Assembly: GCA_030278955.1 (NCBI GenBank)
Contig: JAOANR010000005.1
Span: 30,371,849-30,435,848 of the forward strand
Source: Hygrophila difformis
Lineage: Eukaryota; Streptophyta; Magnoliopsida; Lamiales; Acanthaceae
Length of the DNA stretch: 64,000 bases
Direction of reading: 5' to 3'
Within the stretch, counting starts at the first letter, position 1, and each line of letters begins with the position of its first letter. Below are positions 34,139 to 44,215 of the stretch, piece after piece. Both the position numbers and the translations under genes were made by a program. Under the pieces are notes generated by a model, which saw only the letters and a list, made by a program, of their open reading frames with translations, had not been told where the DNA came from and did not search any database.

Positions 34139-35056
34139 GTGATATCATCGAGGAAGGAGAAAGCAAATCGCATTATAAGGAGAACCTCAAATTGCATCGT
34201 AAGAAGAACCAAATTGCATACTTCCAAACACGCGAACCCTAGAAGAGGCTGCCCTGTTGAATTTTCGAGGTATGTTTTTGGTTTATTCATTGAAATCCGC
34301 TGTCCTTTGTTTCTGCTCTGTTGATTATTCTGTATCCATACGTGTGTTAGCTGAGTGTAAAGTAATTCTATTCAATTTTGCAAAATTTGATTTATGAGCT
34401 GAAAAAGCTATATTTTTTCTAGAAAAAAGAATGAAAATTGCGTAAATGGCCATATATGATTATTTACTGTATATTATGGTCGTGGGGACTTATGAGCTGC
34501 GGGGTCCTTGGATAGACACAATTTATTTACTTTTTTCACTTAAACATGTTTTTGTCTTTATTCCTATGTATACTATCATAGTCCTCTGGACCTCTGCACG
34601 GTTCCAATGAAATATTCACCTCTCCAAGCATCATGCTAAGCATAGCATGAGAAACTCTTGCAAAGTATCATACATGAGTTGTTGGACTGGTGTTTGTATT
34701 ATGTGTAGTGGTTCATTCTTGTGACCGTTTGATATGTTATTAGATTCGGTTTGTTGCATAACGTGGTTGTCTTTTTTATTTGAGTTTTTTTTTTCCTTTT
34801 TTTTTATGTAGCATGAATGAAGGAATGAATGATGGTGCTGTGTAATACTTTTATGGGAGGGTGGTGAATGTTGAGACATCGTGAACAGATGCTAATCATG
34901 GCCGACGTTTCAATGGATGTCGAGAGTGTCGTAGGTGTTTTACTTGCAAAGATAGTGACATCTGCTCAAGGGGAAAGAGAACATACCAGTTTTTTATTGT
35001 GTTGGAAGAATGAGCTAGAGACCCATGTGAACAATGGAAGAAGAAAAGTTGAGTGA
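34139..35056 (+). pseudogene. Possible GRF-type zinc-finger gene remnant
   Basis: Two segments resemble the plant GRF zinc-finger domain (Gly-Arg-Phe in a TSxxxNPGRRFxGC context). One, from the ATG at 34139, reads LHTSKHANPRRGCPVEFSRY and ends at a donor-like GAGGTATGT near 34268. The other, near 34871, reads TDANHGRRFNGCRECRRC after an in-frame TGA, and shifts frame into WKNELETHVNN before ending at 35056. The GRR(F) core and the later NELE match the family, but zinc ligands are incomplete. Such domains occur both in host genes and in plant transposons. This is a weak assignment. Confidence 0.4.
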
Positions 35057-35794
35057 TGAAGAAGAGAAATTGAAGCTATAGAAGAAAAAATGTGGTATTA
35101 TAAAATGATTGTAATCATGAAGTAATATTTGAGTTCTGAGTTATGGTAGATAGGTAATGAGTATTTGGTATCGGTTGATTCTAGATTTTAATGAATATGA
35201 ATGTAGTAGCAACTTGTGAGTAGGGGTTTGGGAATGGTGTATATTTTATTCTAGTGAACAATGCAATCACTTGTATAGATGGTTGTGTATTGTTTAATGA
35301 AAGTGATGCAATTTCCAACTTTTCCTTTCAACTTAGGTTTGTGGCTTTTGTATCTATTCTGGATTTGTGGTCTGAAGTACATTGGGAATATGTACAATTG
35401 AATGGAATTTTACTAATATTTCTTGTCCATCTTCCAGGATACCTTATTGAGTTCCTCTACCCTACATCTTTTTTTTTTAATCAAAGTTTTGAGCACAGGG
35501 CTATCAAAATTAACTTAAGTTTAACTTAAGTTTAACTTAAGTTTGTGGCTTTTTTTAACATCCATGATTTTGGGATCCAACATAATCCCAGGTATCTCCA
35601 TCACTGCTTACGTTTCCACATACTACCTCATTTTTGTGGTAGTGAAACATTTCACTTTTGTTACTATTCATTGTTTAACTTTAATTCAAATTTTTATCTT
35701 AGTTATATAAGAAAAAATATAGTCAAGTGAGCTCTTGTTGAATTCGTCATATCTTGTAGTTTTAGAATATCAACTTTTTATAATTTTTACATAT
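35057..35794. other. Unassigned AT-rich region left of the LINE
   Basis: No coding content. A short tandem repeat, three copies of TTTAACTTAAG, lies at about 35511-35541. Confidence 0.4.
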
Positions 35795-35811
35795 ACACAA
35801 TTTAAGTTATT
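35795..35811. repeat. LINE target site duplication, left copy
   Basis: ACACAATTTAAGTTATT here and again at 41478-41494, a perfect 17-bp duplication that fixes both ends of the LINE. Confidence 0.93.
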
Positions 35812-35846
35812 TTTTTTTTCGGGAGAATGGGAGGGCCGAGGCCATT

Positions 35847-36446
35847 TTATTCATAACTCTGTTGAACATAAAGCATGCCACTACAATCATTCATCAGTGC
35901 AGAATGAATAAAATCTGGAGGCCTAGTGAGGTGTTCAACACCCCATAACATTGAGTTATCTCTAAGATGAGTATCAGCTACAAAATTTTCTTCCCTCGGG
36001 ATCCAGTTGAACCGTACATCCCATTGCCAAAGTGACATTGCTTGAATCTTGGATAAGAGTTGATGATGCTGACCCGAGGCATCTGCTTCCTTATTGATAA
36101 GCTCAATAACATGTAGGCAGTCCGATTCCACAATAATCTTGGAGATACCCAATTCCCAAGCTAACTGGAGGCCAAGTAGAATACCCCAAGCTTCAGCTTG
36201 GAGCACATCCTTCACGTCACCTTTAGCCCGAAAGCCACCCATCCATTGTCCATAGCAATCCCTAATGACTCCACCAGCCATGCTGTAAGACTTGGAAATC
36301 CTTCCATCACTGTTGAGTTTAGCCCAACCCGTGGGGGGTTTTGCCCATTTGATCTTCTTAGTACTCCACATTTTGACTCCATGCGACTGAAGTTCAGCAC
36401 GAGCAGCCAAAAACTCTGAACATATACGGCGAATCGAGGAAAACAA
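35847..36446 (-). pseudogene. LINE ORF2 C-terminal RNase H domain
   Basis: The segment WAKLNSDGRISKSYSMAGGVIRD begins a plant-type RNase H, with the catalytic acids suggested by D in NSDGR, E in QAEAWGILLGL and D in VESDCLHVI, and the final helix NWIPREENFVAD. It removes the RNA strand of the hybrid made during target-primed reverse transcription. The frame is separated from the upstream zf-RVT part by a frame change between 36446 and 36573. It ends 35 bp before the poly(A) tail. Confidence 0.85.
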
Positions 36447-36572
36447 GTGACCCCATTTAATCCTTTCATTGCCATATAGTTCACGGCATCCGGCCTTCCA
36501 AATCTCCCAGATACCAAAGCCAAATAAAGAGGCTATGGAGTCGCCAACAGTAGCACTTTGATTAGAATCGAT

Positions 36573-37172
36573 TCACTCAGATAGGTTATGAGACCAGAAC
36601 GACGAATTCGCTAAAAACCCGAGGGAGATCCAAACCTGAGCAGAATCAGGGCAATCCCTAAGGGCGTGGATGCCAGTTTCCAACGCTCCACACTTCCAAC
36701 AATCAGCATGCATGGCCATACCTCTCCTGGCTCTTTCTGTTGCAGTAAGAATTTTATCATGCCTGCAGAGCCATAAGAATGTACGAACACGTTGAGACGC
36801 CGGCCATCTCCATATTGTCTGCCAAGACTTATAATTAAAAGCCATAAAATTCAACAAGGATTCCCTGGCACTTTTAGTTGAGAAGGTTCCTCGGAGAGAA
36901 GGGATCCAGATGGGCTGGTCAGGATCGTCAGCCATAGGAGGTCTGCAAAGAAGAATAAGCTGGACAACATCCGGGAGAAGCAAATCAGCAAACTTGTGAA
37001 CTGCCCAAGCACCATTATCAACATAATACTCCACCATGCGGTTGAGATCCACTGAAGAAAGAGGGTGAATAGCACAATCCTGCAAAGAAATATCTATATT
37101 AAGCCATTTGTCACTCCAAAAGTAAATGCACTTACCATTGCCCAAACTCCAGCCAAGGCGCGAGGAAAACAA
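36573..37172 (-). pseudogene. LINE ORF2 zf-RVT (zinc-binding) region
   Basis: The frame carries the zf-RVT family pattern: FSTKSARE, then W..IW.WPASQRVRTFLWLCRHDKILT and the probable zinc ligands in CWKCGALETGIHALRDC. It lies between RT and RNase H in plant L1 elements. The overlap with the upstream RT frame (37132-38139) shows a frameshift near 37150. Confidence 0.82.
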
Positions 37173-38834
37173 AAGGCCAAATGGTAGCTAAGTCTTTAGC
37201 AAATTGTGAGAAGGATTGAGATTTTTGCTTAAAGTTGTGACCAAGCCAACCATAGCGATGTTTAAGAAGAGAAGTCCAAATGGTATTTCTGGACTGAAGA
37301 TGCCACCAATTCTTCCATAGGAGTGCATCATTGAGTGATTGCAGGTCATGAATTCCAAGGCCTCCATCAGAGATCTTCCTGGTAACTACATCCCATGCAA
37401 TAAGATGTGGTTTCCTGGAGGTGGTAGAAGATCCCCAGAGAAAAGATCGGCAAAGTTGCTCCATTTTTAGAATCACGTTTCGTGGGACGCGCATGACTTG
37501 CATAGCATAGATACCAATGGATTGAAGGACGGATTTAATAAGAATTGCCATGCCTGCAAGGCTCAGATATTTATTCGCCCAACCTGAAAGCTTAGAAGCC
37601 ATTTTATCAGGAAGGAAACCAAAGTAAGATCGGGTGCGACGACCCGACACAGCAGGAATACCTAAGTAGGTACCAAGATTGCAAGTACTTTTAAAACCAA
37701 GAATAGATTCAATATTTTGACGAGTAGAGTTGGGAACAATGTTACCAAATAGGATTCTAGACTTCTGGATGCTAACCGCCAAACCAGACATGTTGTGAAA
37801 CTTTTCCAAAACATTCTTGATAATACTAGCTTGATCAGGAGAGGCCTTGGCGAAAAGCAAAATGTCATCCGCGAAGAAAATGTAGGGGATCTTCAAAGCA
37901 CCTTTGTTCCAGGTCATAGGTTTCCAAAGGCCATTAGTCACTGCCTCCTTGATCATAGCTCCTAGACGTTCAAGGCACAGGATGAACAAATATAGAGAGA
38001 TAGGATCTCCTTGCCGAATTCCACGAGAGGGTTTAAAAGCGCTCGACAATCGTCCATTCCAGAGTACCTGCATGGACATGGATTGTATACAATTCATAAG
38101 AAAGCAAATGCAAGACTGGGGAAAGCCTGCCATCACCAAGGTTTCATGGATAAATTGCCAACAAAGCTTGTATAAATCGACCCTTCACAAAACTAGCTTG
38201 TATAGATCGAGTTTAATGATCATATATCCTGGTTTAGCGGAGGATTTCTCCGAATAATGAGCAATCTCTTGGCTAGTAATGATATTGTCTTGTATAAATC
38301 GACCCTTCACAAAACTAGCTTATCCTGCAGCAATGAGCTTAGGCATAATAGAGTTAGTCTATTAGTAAAAATTTTCATCATGACCTTGTACAGAACGTTG
38401 CATAAGCTAATAGGACGGAATTGAGAAACAAATATAGGATTAGGGACTTTTGGAAGCAAAACAAGGAGAGTATGATTGATGGAGGCGAGATTCTGTGGAT
38501 GCTTATAACAGTCCTTCACAAAATCGCAGATAGAAGGACCCACAGCTGCCCAGTTTTGCTGATAAAAGACCGCATGAAAACCGTCGGGGCCAGGAGCCTT
38601 TAAAGGAGCCATGCCTCGCACAGCCTTCCAAATTTCTTCGTCTGAGGGTTCAGAATCCATAAAAAGAGAGTCGGCTGATAAAAGGTGTGGGATCTGACCA
38701 ACCAGGTGATTAGAAAAAGCTGGACTAGTGGGATTGTCAAGGAAAAGATGCTCGAAATATGAAGTAACCATGTCCCTGATAGCCTCATCCTCCATAAACA
38801 CATGGCCCGCAGCATCTTCAAGGATAGAGAACAA
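37132..38834 (-). pseudogene. LINE ORF2 reverse transcriptase, disrupted
   Basis: From 38834 leftwards: the N-terminal RT motifs KAPGPDGFHAVFYQ, LVLLPKVPNP and FRPISLCNVLYKVMMKIFTNRL; then GIRQGDPISLYLFILCLERL and the catalytic pair in YIFFADDILLFAKAS. Between the two, at 38140-38320, the frame is ruined by a stop near 38319 and by a 33-bp duplicated segment inserted next to the first catalytic Asp (KLDLYK near 38210). This enzyme would copy the LINE RNA at the target nick; this copy cannot. Confidence 0.9.
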
Positions 38835-38846
38835 TTTCTTAGACTT

Positions 38847-39935
38847 TCAAAGCTTGACAAAATTGTGAAAGAATTTCGAGTTCTGATCTCCAGCAACGGA
38901 CCAGTCCCTAACACTTATCTGAATCCAGTTGAGTTCCTCAACCTCTAATATCTGACCAAATTCCAAACATAATTGAGCGTGGAGACGTTTAAGAAAAGGG
39001 TTCTCCATCCAACAAGAGACCTTCTCAATACCAGCAAGCCTAGAACGAATACGTATCTTACGACGTCCAACATTATTGAAGACTTGCTTATGCCAATCAG
39101 AAGCTGCCACTTGCAAATCTTTAAGCTTTTCAATAAGAGGGACATTTTTCTTCCAGATAGCTTGGACCATATTCTGGAAACTATGATGATTTTGCCAACA
39201 AATCTTAAAGCGAAACAACTTATCAAGGGAAAACACCCGCTCTCTACAATTATCAGTTAACCTAAGAAGTAAAGGAGCATGGTCCGAAAGAATCCTAGGA
39301 AGCACTTTCACCGTACCTAGGGGAAAAAGATCGAGCCACACTTTATTGCCAAGCAAACGATCCAAGCGTCTCCTGAGAGAGCCACGGGCGCAGGTAAATT
39401 GGCTCCCAAACGTTTTAAGTTCGATCATGTCGTTGAGCTCAGTCCATCTGGAGAGTTCCGAACACACAAATTTTGTCTTCACCCCACACCGGGACTCACA
39501 GTTTCTGGCAATACAATTCAAATCGCCCCCGACTAACCAAGGATCATGTCTGTTGCGTTTGATGCGGGACAACTCAGGCCACAACCAAGAACGATAGTAT
39601 TTGTTCGGGGCTCCATAGACCATGGTAACATAGAAGGATGTATCAGCAACTTGAACTCTGGAATCTATGAATTGAGAATGACATTCCAGAATCTCGACTT
39701 TGACATCGTCCTTCCAAAGCAACAAAATCCCACCAGAAAAACCGGCTGCTTCAATACGAAAAGAATTATGAAAATAACTCTTATAAACAAATTTATCATC
39801 TTTCCTTCCACTGATGCGTGGTTCAAACATAGCCATGAAACCAGTGCGATTATGGGATGTCATATCCCTAAACTCTCGACAAAATTCCTTCGAGCCAGCT
39901 CCATGTACATTCCAACAAGCAGTATTCAGATTCAT
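38847..39935 (-). pseudogene. LINE ORF2 N-terminal endonuclease
   Basis: The ATG at 39935 begins MNLNTACWNVHGAGSKEF, the start of an exonuclease-endonuclease-phosphatase domain. Also visible are FEPRISGR (an E of the active site), WLVGGDLNCIARNCE and LSDHAPLLLRL (the terminal S-D-H). It would nick target DNA to start insertion. Open frame extends upstream to 40145 but that part has no similarity, so I chose 39935. The frame stops at 38847, just before the RT frame at 38834, so one small frame change separates endonuclease from RT. Confidence 0.88.
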
Positions 39936-40236
39936 AACAGAAAGAAAAAACAGAAATAAACGGACTAGAGACTTAGCAACGAAAATGGGCCGGAAGGCTT
40001 GCAGCCCGGACAGGACTAGCATGTGCCCGATTATCCCCTTCATCCATGGGGTCTGATAAATCCAATTTCGATGGATCAGGTGGTCGGCCTCCCTATGGAC
40101 CAACAAGAGAGCCAGCCTTGCTATGAGCTTGGGAAGAAGGATCATTTGCAGATCACGACTGCATGGTGATCAGGGGGCAGGGAGGTTTTGACTACCATCA
40201 TCCTAGCACCTGAGGGCTGAGGCAACCAGCCAGGGG

Positions 40237-41403
40237 TCACGGCATGAAACCCGCAGCTTCAGAGGCCGGAGATGGTGAACGTCGTCTGGGGCGGTTGACA
40301 TTAATTTTGGGATTAGCCCGTGGAGGCGAGTGGTGTTTGGGGGGTGGAGAGTAAGCCTGAGGAGAACCATCATCCATGGGAACTGCATGTTCGGATTCAG
40401 GAGAGATATAATCCCTTTCTTCATCTAGGGCAGCAAAACGATTGCGAGACTGGGGAAAAGAGTGAGGCTGTGGGCCTCTGGATTGGGAAGGACGCGGGCG
40501 ACGGTTTTGCGCAATCATCCAAGGCCCGTATGTGGTAGCCGACTGATTGGAGTTCTTGACGATCTCATTAGCCTCAGGAATCTCTTGGGGACGGGGGTCA
40601 GTTTTGGGAATGTCCGGACATTTAGATTGCACATGACCATATAACCCACATTTGAAGCAAACAAGCTTGAGGTGCTCGTATTCGAGTTCGATGATACGAC
40701 CTCCAATAGTGATATGTGGGACAAGCGGCTTAGACAAAGGAAACCTGATAGCCAACCGGGCATACCTTCCCCTCTCAGATTTATCAGTGTTAGAATTGAT
40801 GCTCACGACCTCCCCGATGAGAGTACCCAAATGATGGAGCGTCCGCCGAGTATAGACAAAAGTTGGCAGTTTAGGTAATCGCACCCATGCAACCATGGAA
40901 TGAATAACATTCGTATCTGAATCAAAATCTTCACTCCAGGGTTGAACGGGCAAGTAATGGCCGGACACCATCCAAGGTCTCCCCGTCAGAGCAAAAAGAG
41001 CGTCCTCTTGCGACTGGAACTTCACCACGTAGTAACCTTGATCAAGATCAATAAGAGGGACTGATTGAAAGGCCGGCCAAATATGTTCCAATCTTGACTT
41101 CAAGATCCTATAAGAAACGTTCCGTCCTACCACCTTGATAATCACCGCATTAAGCCATGGACGGATGAGGCGTTCTTTATACGATGGGGAGAAGGTTACA
41201 ACTGGAGCACCATCTATGAAAGTAGTAACAATATCCAATGGATCGCCGGCATGATCTTCCGAGTCATCCTCCAAGGTAACATGAACAAATCCAGCCCCTT
41301 TGCGAACTACATCGCTAAAGGATGATCGAAGACGTTTGAGATGACGAGAAGCATCGGGATCGGGTGGGACACCGCCATGATCCGCCAGTTCTTCATCAGC
41401 CAT
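40237..41403 (-). CDS. LINE ORF1, DUF4283 and zinc-knuckle protein
   Basis: An intact 388-residue frame from the ATG at 41403. Residues about 70-180 match the DUF4283 pattern of plant L1 ORF1 (WLNAVIIKVVGRNVSYRIL, YYVVKFQSQEDALFALTGRPWMV, WVRLPKLP), followed by a zinc knuckle CFKCGLYGHVQSKCP near residue 250 and a disordered Pro/Arg/Ser-rich tail. It is the RNA-binding protein that forms the LINE ribonucleoprotein. It is the only long LINE frame that is still intact here. Confidence 0.9.
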   Translation of the reverse strand: MADEELADHGGVPPDPDASRHLKRLRSSFSDVVRKGAGFVHVTLEDDSEDHAGDPLDIVTTFIDGAPVVTFSPSYKERLIRPWLNAVIIKVVGRNVSYRILKSRLEHIWPAFQSVPLIDLDQGYYVVKFQSQEDALFALTGRPWMVSGHYLPVQPWSEDFDSDTNVIHSMVAWVRLPKLPTFVYTRRTLHHLGTLIGEVVSINSNTDKSERGRYARLAIRFPLSKPLVPHITIGGRIIELEYEHLKLVCFKCGLYGHVQSKCPDIPKTDPRPQEIPEANEIVKNSNQSATTYGPWMIAQNRRPRPSQSRGPQPHSFPQSRNRFAALDEERDYISPESEHAVPMDDGSPQAYSPPPKHHSPPRANPKINVNRPRRRSPSPASEAAGFMP

Positions 41404-41477
41404 AAGCGGGAAAGAAGAAGAAACAGTGGGGAGAGAATAGAAGGGTTCTTGGAGAAAATTTTTCAGATCAGCTATTC

Positions 41478-41494
41478 ACACAATTTAAGTTATT
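41478..41494. repeat. LINE target site duplication, right copy
   Basis: Exact copy of 35795-35811. Confidence 0.93.
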
Positions 41495-42421
41495 AATCAT
41501 TAAAGATGTTTATTGGATTGTGTGCTGTTGTGGAATGTTGCATTTTCAAGAGAACAGAGGTAGTATATTTTTTTGTTTCAGCAACATATGCTTCGTCACT
41601 CCTGGACATAAAAGATGGTACAAAATTCAAGAAGAATGCAACAAGTCTACTACACTCAGGTAAGCTATAAAATCCCTTATCAACCAATGCCTACTCCCAT
41701 GCCTCAAAAGGTTCCATATGTTTTAGAAAATAAAACAACCATAAACCATAATTTTACAGATAAAATCTAAATTTGTAACATTCACTAAATCATAAAACAA
41801 AAGACAATCGCAGCATAATTTACACAAAGCCACAAACCTACAGATAAAATCTAAATTTGCAACATACACTCAATCTTAAAAAGACAAGGCAACAGGAGCA
41901 TAATTTACACAAAGCCACAAACCTACCGATAAAATCTCAATTTGCAACATACACAATCTTAAATTGAAAGATAAAGCAACAAACAATATTTGCAAAGCTA
42001 TAGTGTTGGCAAACAAAGCACAAGGCACGGAGAGATATAAAGTACTTTAGCAACATAAAATTGGTGAAGCCAATAGTTAGTGCTTTACATATAATGTCCA
42101 AAATAAGCCAACATGGCAGACAAATAAAAATAAGTTATTTCATCCATCAGGATTGAAATTGAGCATCCAAAAGTGAAGCCAACAATTAGTCCTTTACCTA
42201 GGGTATCCAAAGTGAAGCAAACAGTTAGTGCTTTACATAGAGTTTCCAAAAGTGAAGCCAAACAACTCGTAACCAAATTACTTAAGCACTGATTTTCCCT
42301 TTTTGTTTCCATTGGTGCATGATGCCACATCTGCACTCAAGTTCTTCAACGTTACACTTAAGTGTTGACATAGAACTAATCATTTGGGGGCAAATGATGG
42401 TGTTGGTCTCATTTCAACTCT
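41495..42421. other. Region between LINE and element 6, with imperfect tandem repeats
   Basis: No gene seen. About 41757-41970 holds two and a half copies of an 82-85 bp unit starting ACAGATAAAATCTAAATTTG. About 42062-42265 holds three to four shorter units of GTGAAGCCAAYA...TTAGTGCTTTACA. Confidence 0.65.
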
Positions 42422-42426
42422 AGAAT
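42422..42426. repeat. Element 6 target site duplication, left (AGAAT)
   Basis: AGAAT directly precedes the 5' LTR and recurs at 49944-49948 after the 3' LTR. Confidence 0.88.
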
Positions 42427-44215
42427 TGTAATACCCGAGAATTTTGCAACATAAAACAAATAAATAAATAAAATAAAATAAAATAAATAAACAATAAATT
42501 TAACAATAACAATAAATAAATATAATAAATAAATAAACATAATACATAGATAAGGAAATGAGAAATGAAATTTAATTTAAGAAGGAATTAAATTTCCAAT
42601 AATCAAATAAATTGTATACGGGAACCCGACACCAATGGACTCGAGAATTCGAGGCCAATATTAAATCTAGTCTCGAGTAAAATTTTAGATAGGAAATTGG
42701 AGTCCGACAATAGCCCAAAAATCGGAATCCGAGAACATAGAGGGATAGAAGTCCGAAAGAGAGGAGGAAAGGCTCGACGGATCGCACGACCCGCCCGGAT
42801 CGAAGTCCAGGAGGTGACCGCGCGGTGTTTCCCCTAAACGGCGCGCCAAGCCCGCGCCGTCGGGCAGTAACAAACCATGCGAGATTTTCTCGCCCGAATC
42901 CAATTTTTTTACTTCGGTTGCTCACCTTGCGGCTCAAGGCTTACTACGGCAGACTTTGGATGTCCCCTAGGTCCTTTACATCTATAAATAAGTACCCTGT
43001 TCAATCCTGAACACTTTTCAAAACCCTACGAAAAATCTCTACACATTAAACCCTAATCCCGGAAGTCGTCGGAGGCACAAAACCAAGAGGAGGGACTGTC
43101 TTGGACGAAAATTGGAAGGCCTTGTCGTTGTGGTAAGCTCTGGTCTGAATCTTTTCCATTCTTGATTCGAAAATGAATTCTAACTTCATCCTTTTTCCCA
43201 TTCTACACCCCGATTCGGATCTAGAAAGAAGAACCCGACGAATCAAGGAGATAAACGGTGGACTGGAATCCACGCCTTCGAATCAACGAGCCGAAACATC
43301 CACAAATCTTTAAGTTAACGCTTACGTGGTTTTGGGAGAATTTAAAATACACCTAATCTAAAGATTTAATCAAGAACTTAAAAATCTGTTAACACGAAGA
43401 TCTCTACGGTGCAGCATTTTTTCACGATTTTTCCGAACCTTTAAAACTGATCGAACGAGAAAACTTAAAACACAAAAAACGTTCCTAAGACATAGATCTA
43501 TCTCCTGTAAAAACTTCATATTTTTTCATTAAGTTTTGATATCTGAAATCGACCCCAAACCGAACTGTTCTAAATTTAGATCTTGAAATCTTGACAGAAC
43601 TTTAGTCCGAACTTGTAGACGTTTTTTACAATAGATCTAACCGATTCAGAACTTTAGTCGAACATGAAACTTGTAGATATATGTCTTAAGTATCTCCCTG
43701 TAAAATTTCATCAAATTTGGAGTTAGTTTGCTATGGTAGATCTCGAAATTTTGCAACTGCTGTGTAGAAATTCGGACAGATTAATATCCTGATGAAAATC
43801 GACATTTTTGACTTATTTTCTTAACTCGGATCAAAAAGTTAAACCACAAAACTTGTTCATCTTTGTGTTTTCGAGTCACTGGTCAAATTTCAGAATTGTC
43901 GGACTTAAAACGGATTTTTAATAAATTTTGGAATAAACAGTGGTTTATCGAAGTCAAATCTTGAAATCTTGTTGAAACGGTGAAATTAGCCTTTAAGGTT
44001 TAAACGAGTAGAATTCTCTTATTGAAATAAATACATGAAATTAGAATCTTTGAAAAATCCACTTACAAACTTGATCAATTAAAATTAGGGGGTGAGTGCT
44101 CTGCAGGGTGCCTCCCTAACGATTCACTTCGTGCCTTTATGGACGATGGTGACCCCGCGCGAAATTTGAGATACATTGCCAAAAAGGCATGAGATATATG
44201 TCCTACACTCTCGAG
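42427..44215 (+). repeat. Element 6, 5' LTR (3' part deleted)
   Basis: Aligns with about the first 1.8 kb of the 3' LTR at 47376-49943, with extra TAAA/TAAAA repeats near 42460-42490. The match ends around CTCTCGAGAATA (44208-44219). Confidence 0.88.
42983..42990 (+). promoter_or_regulatory. Element 6 5' LTR TATA box
   Basis: TATAAATA in ACATCTATAAATAAG, conserved at 47940-47947, about 560 bp into the LTR. Confidence 0.7.

Larger units (their letters stand above)
35812..41477 (-). mobile_element. L1-type plant LINE, full-length but mutated
   Basis: A 5.67-kb non-LTR retrotransposon on the minus strand. Its 3' end is a poly(A) tail, seen as T(8-9) after 35811, and both ends abut the 17-bp target duplication. 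It has a DUF4283/zinc-knuckle ORF1 and an ORF2 with endonuclease, RT, zf-RVT and RNase H parts, the usual plant L1 order. A full-length insertion is uncommon, since most LINE copies are 5'-truncated. Several stops and frameshifts, and one internal duplication, show it is dead now. Confidence 0.94.
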
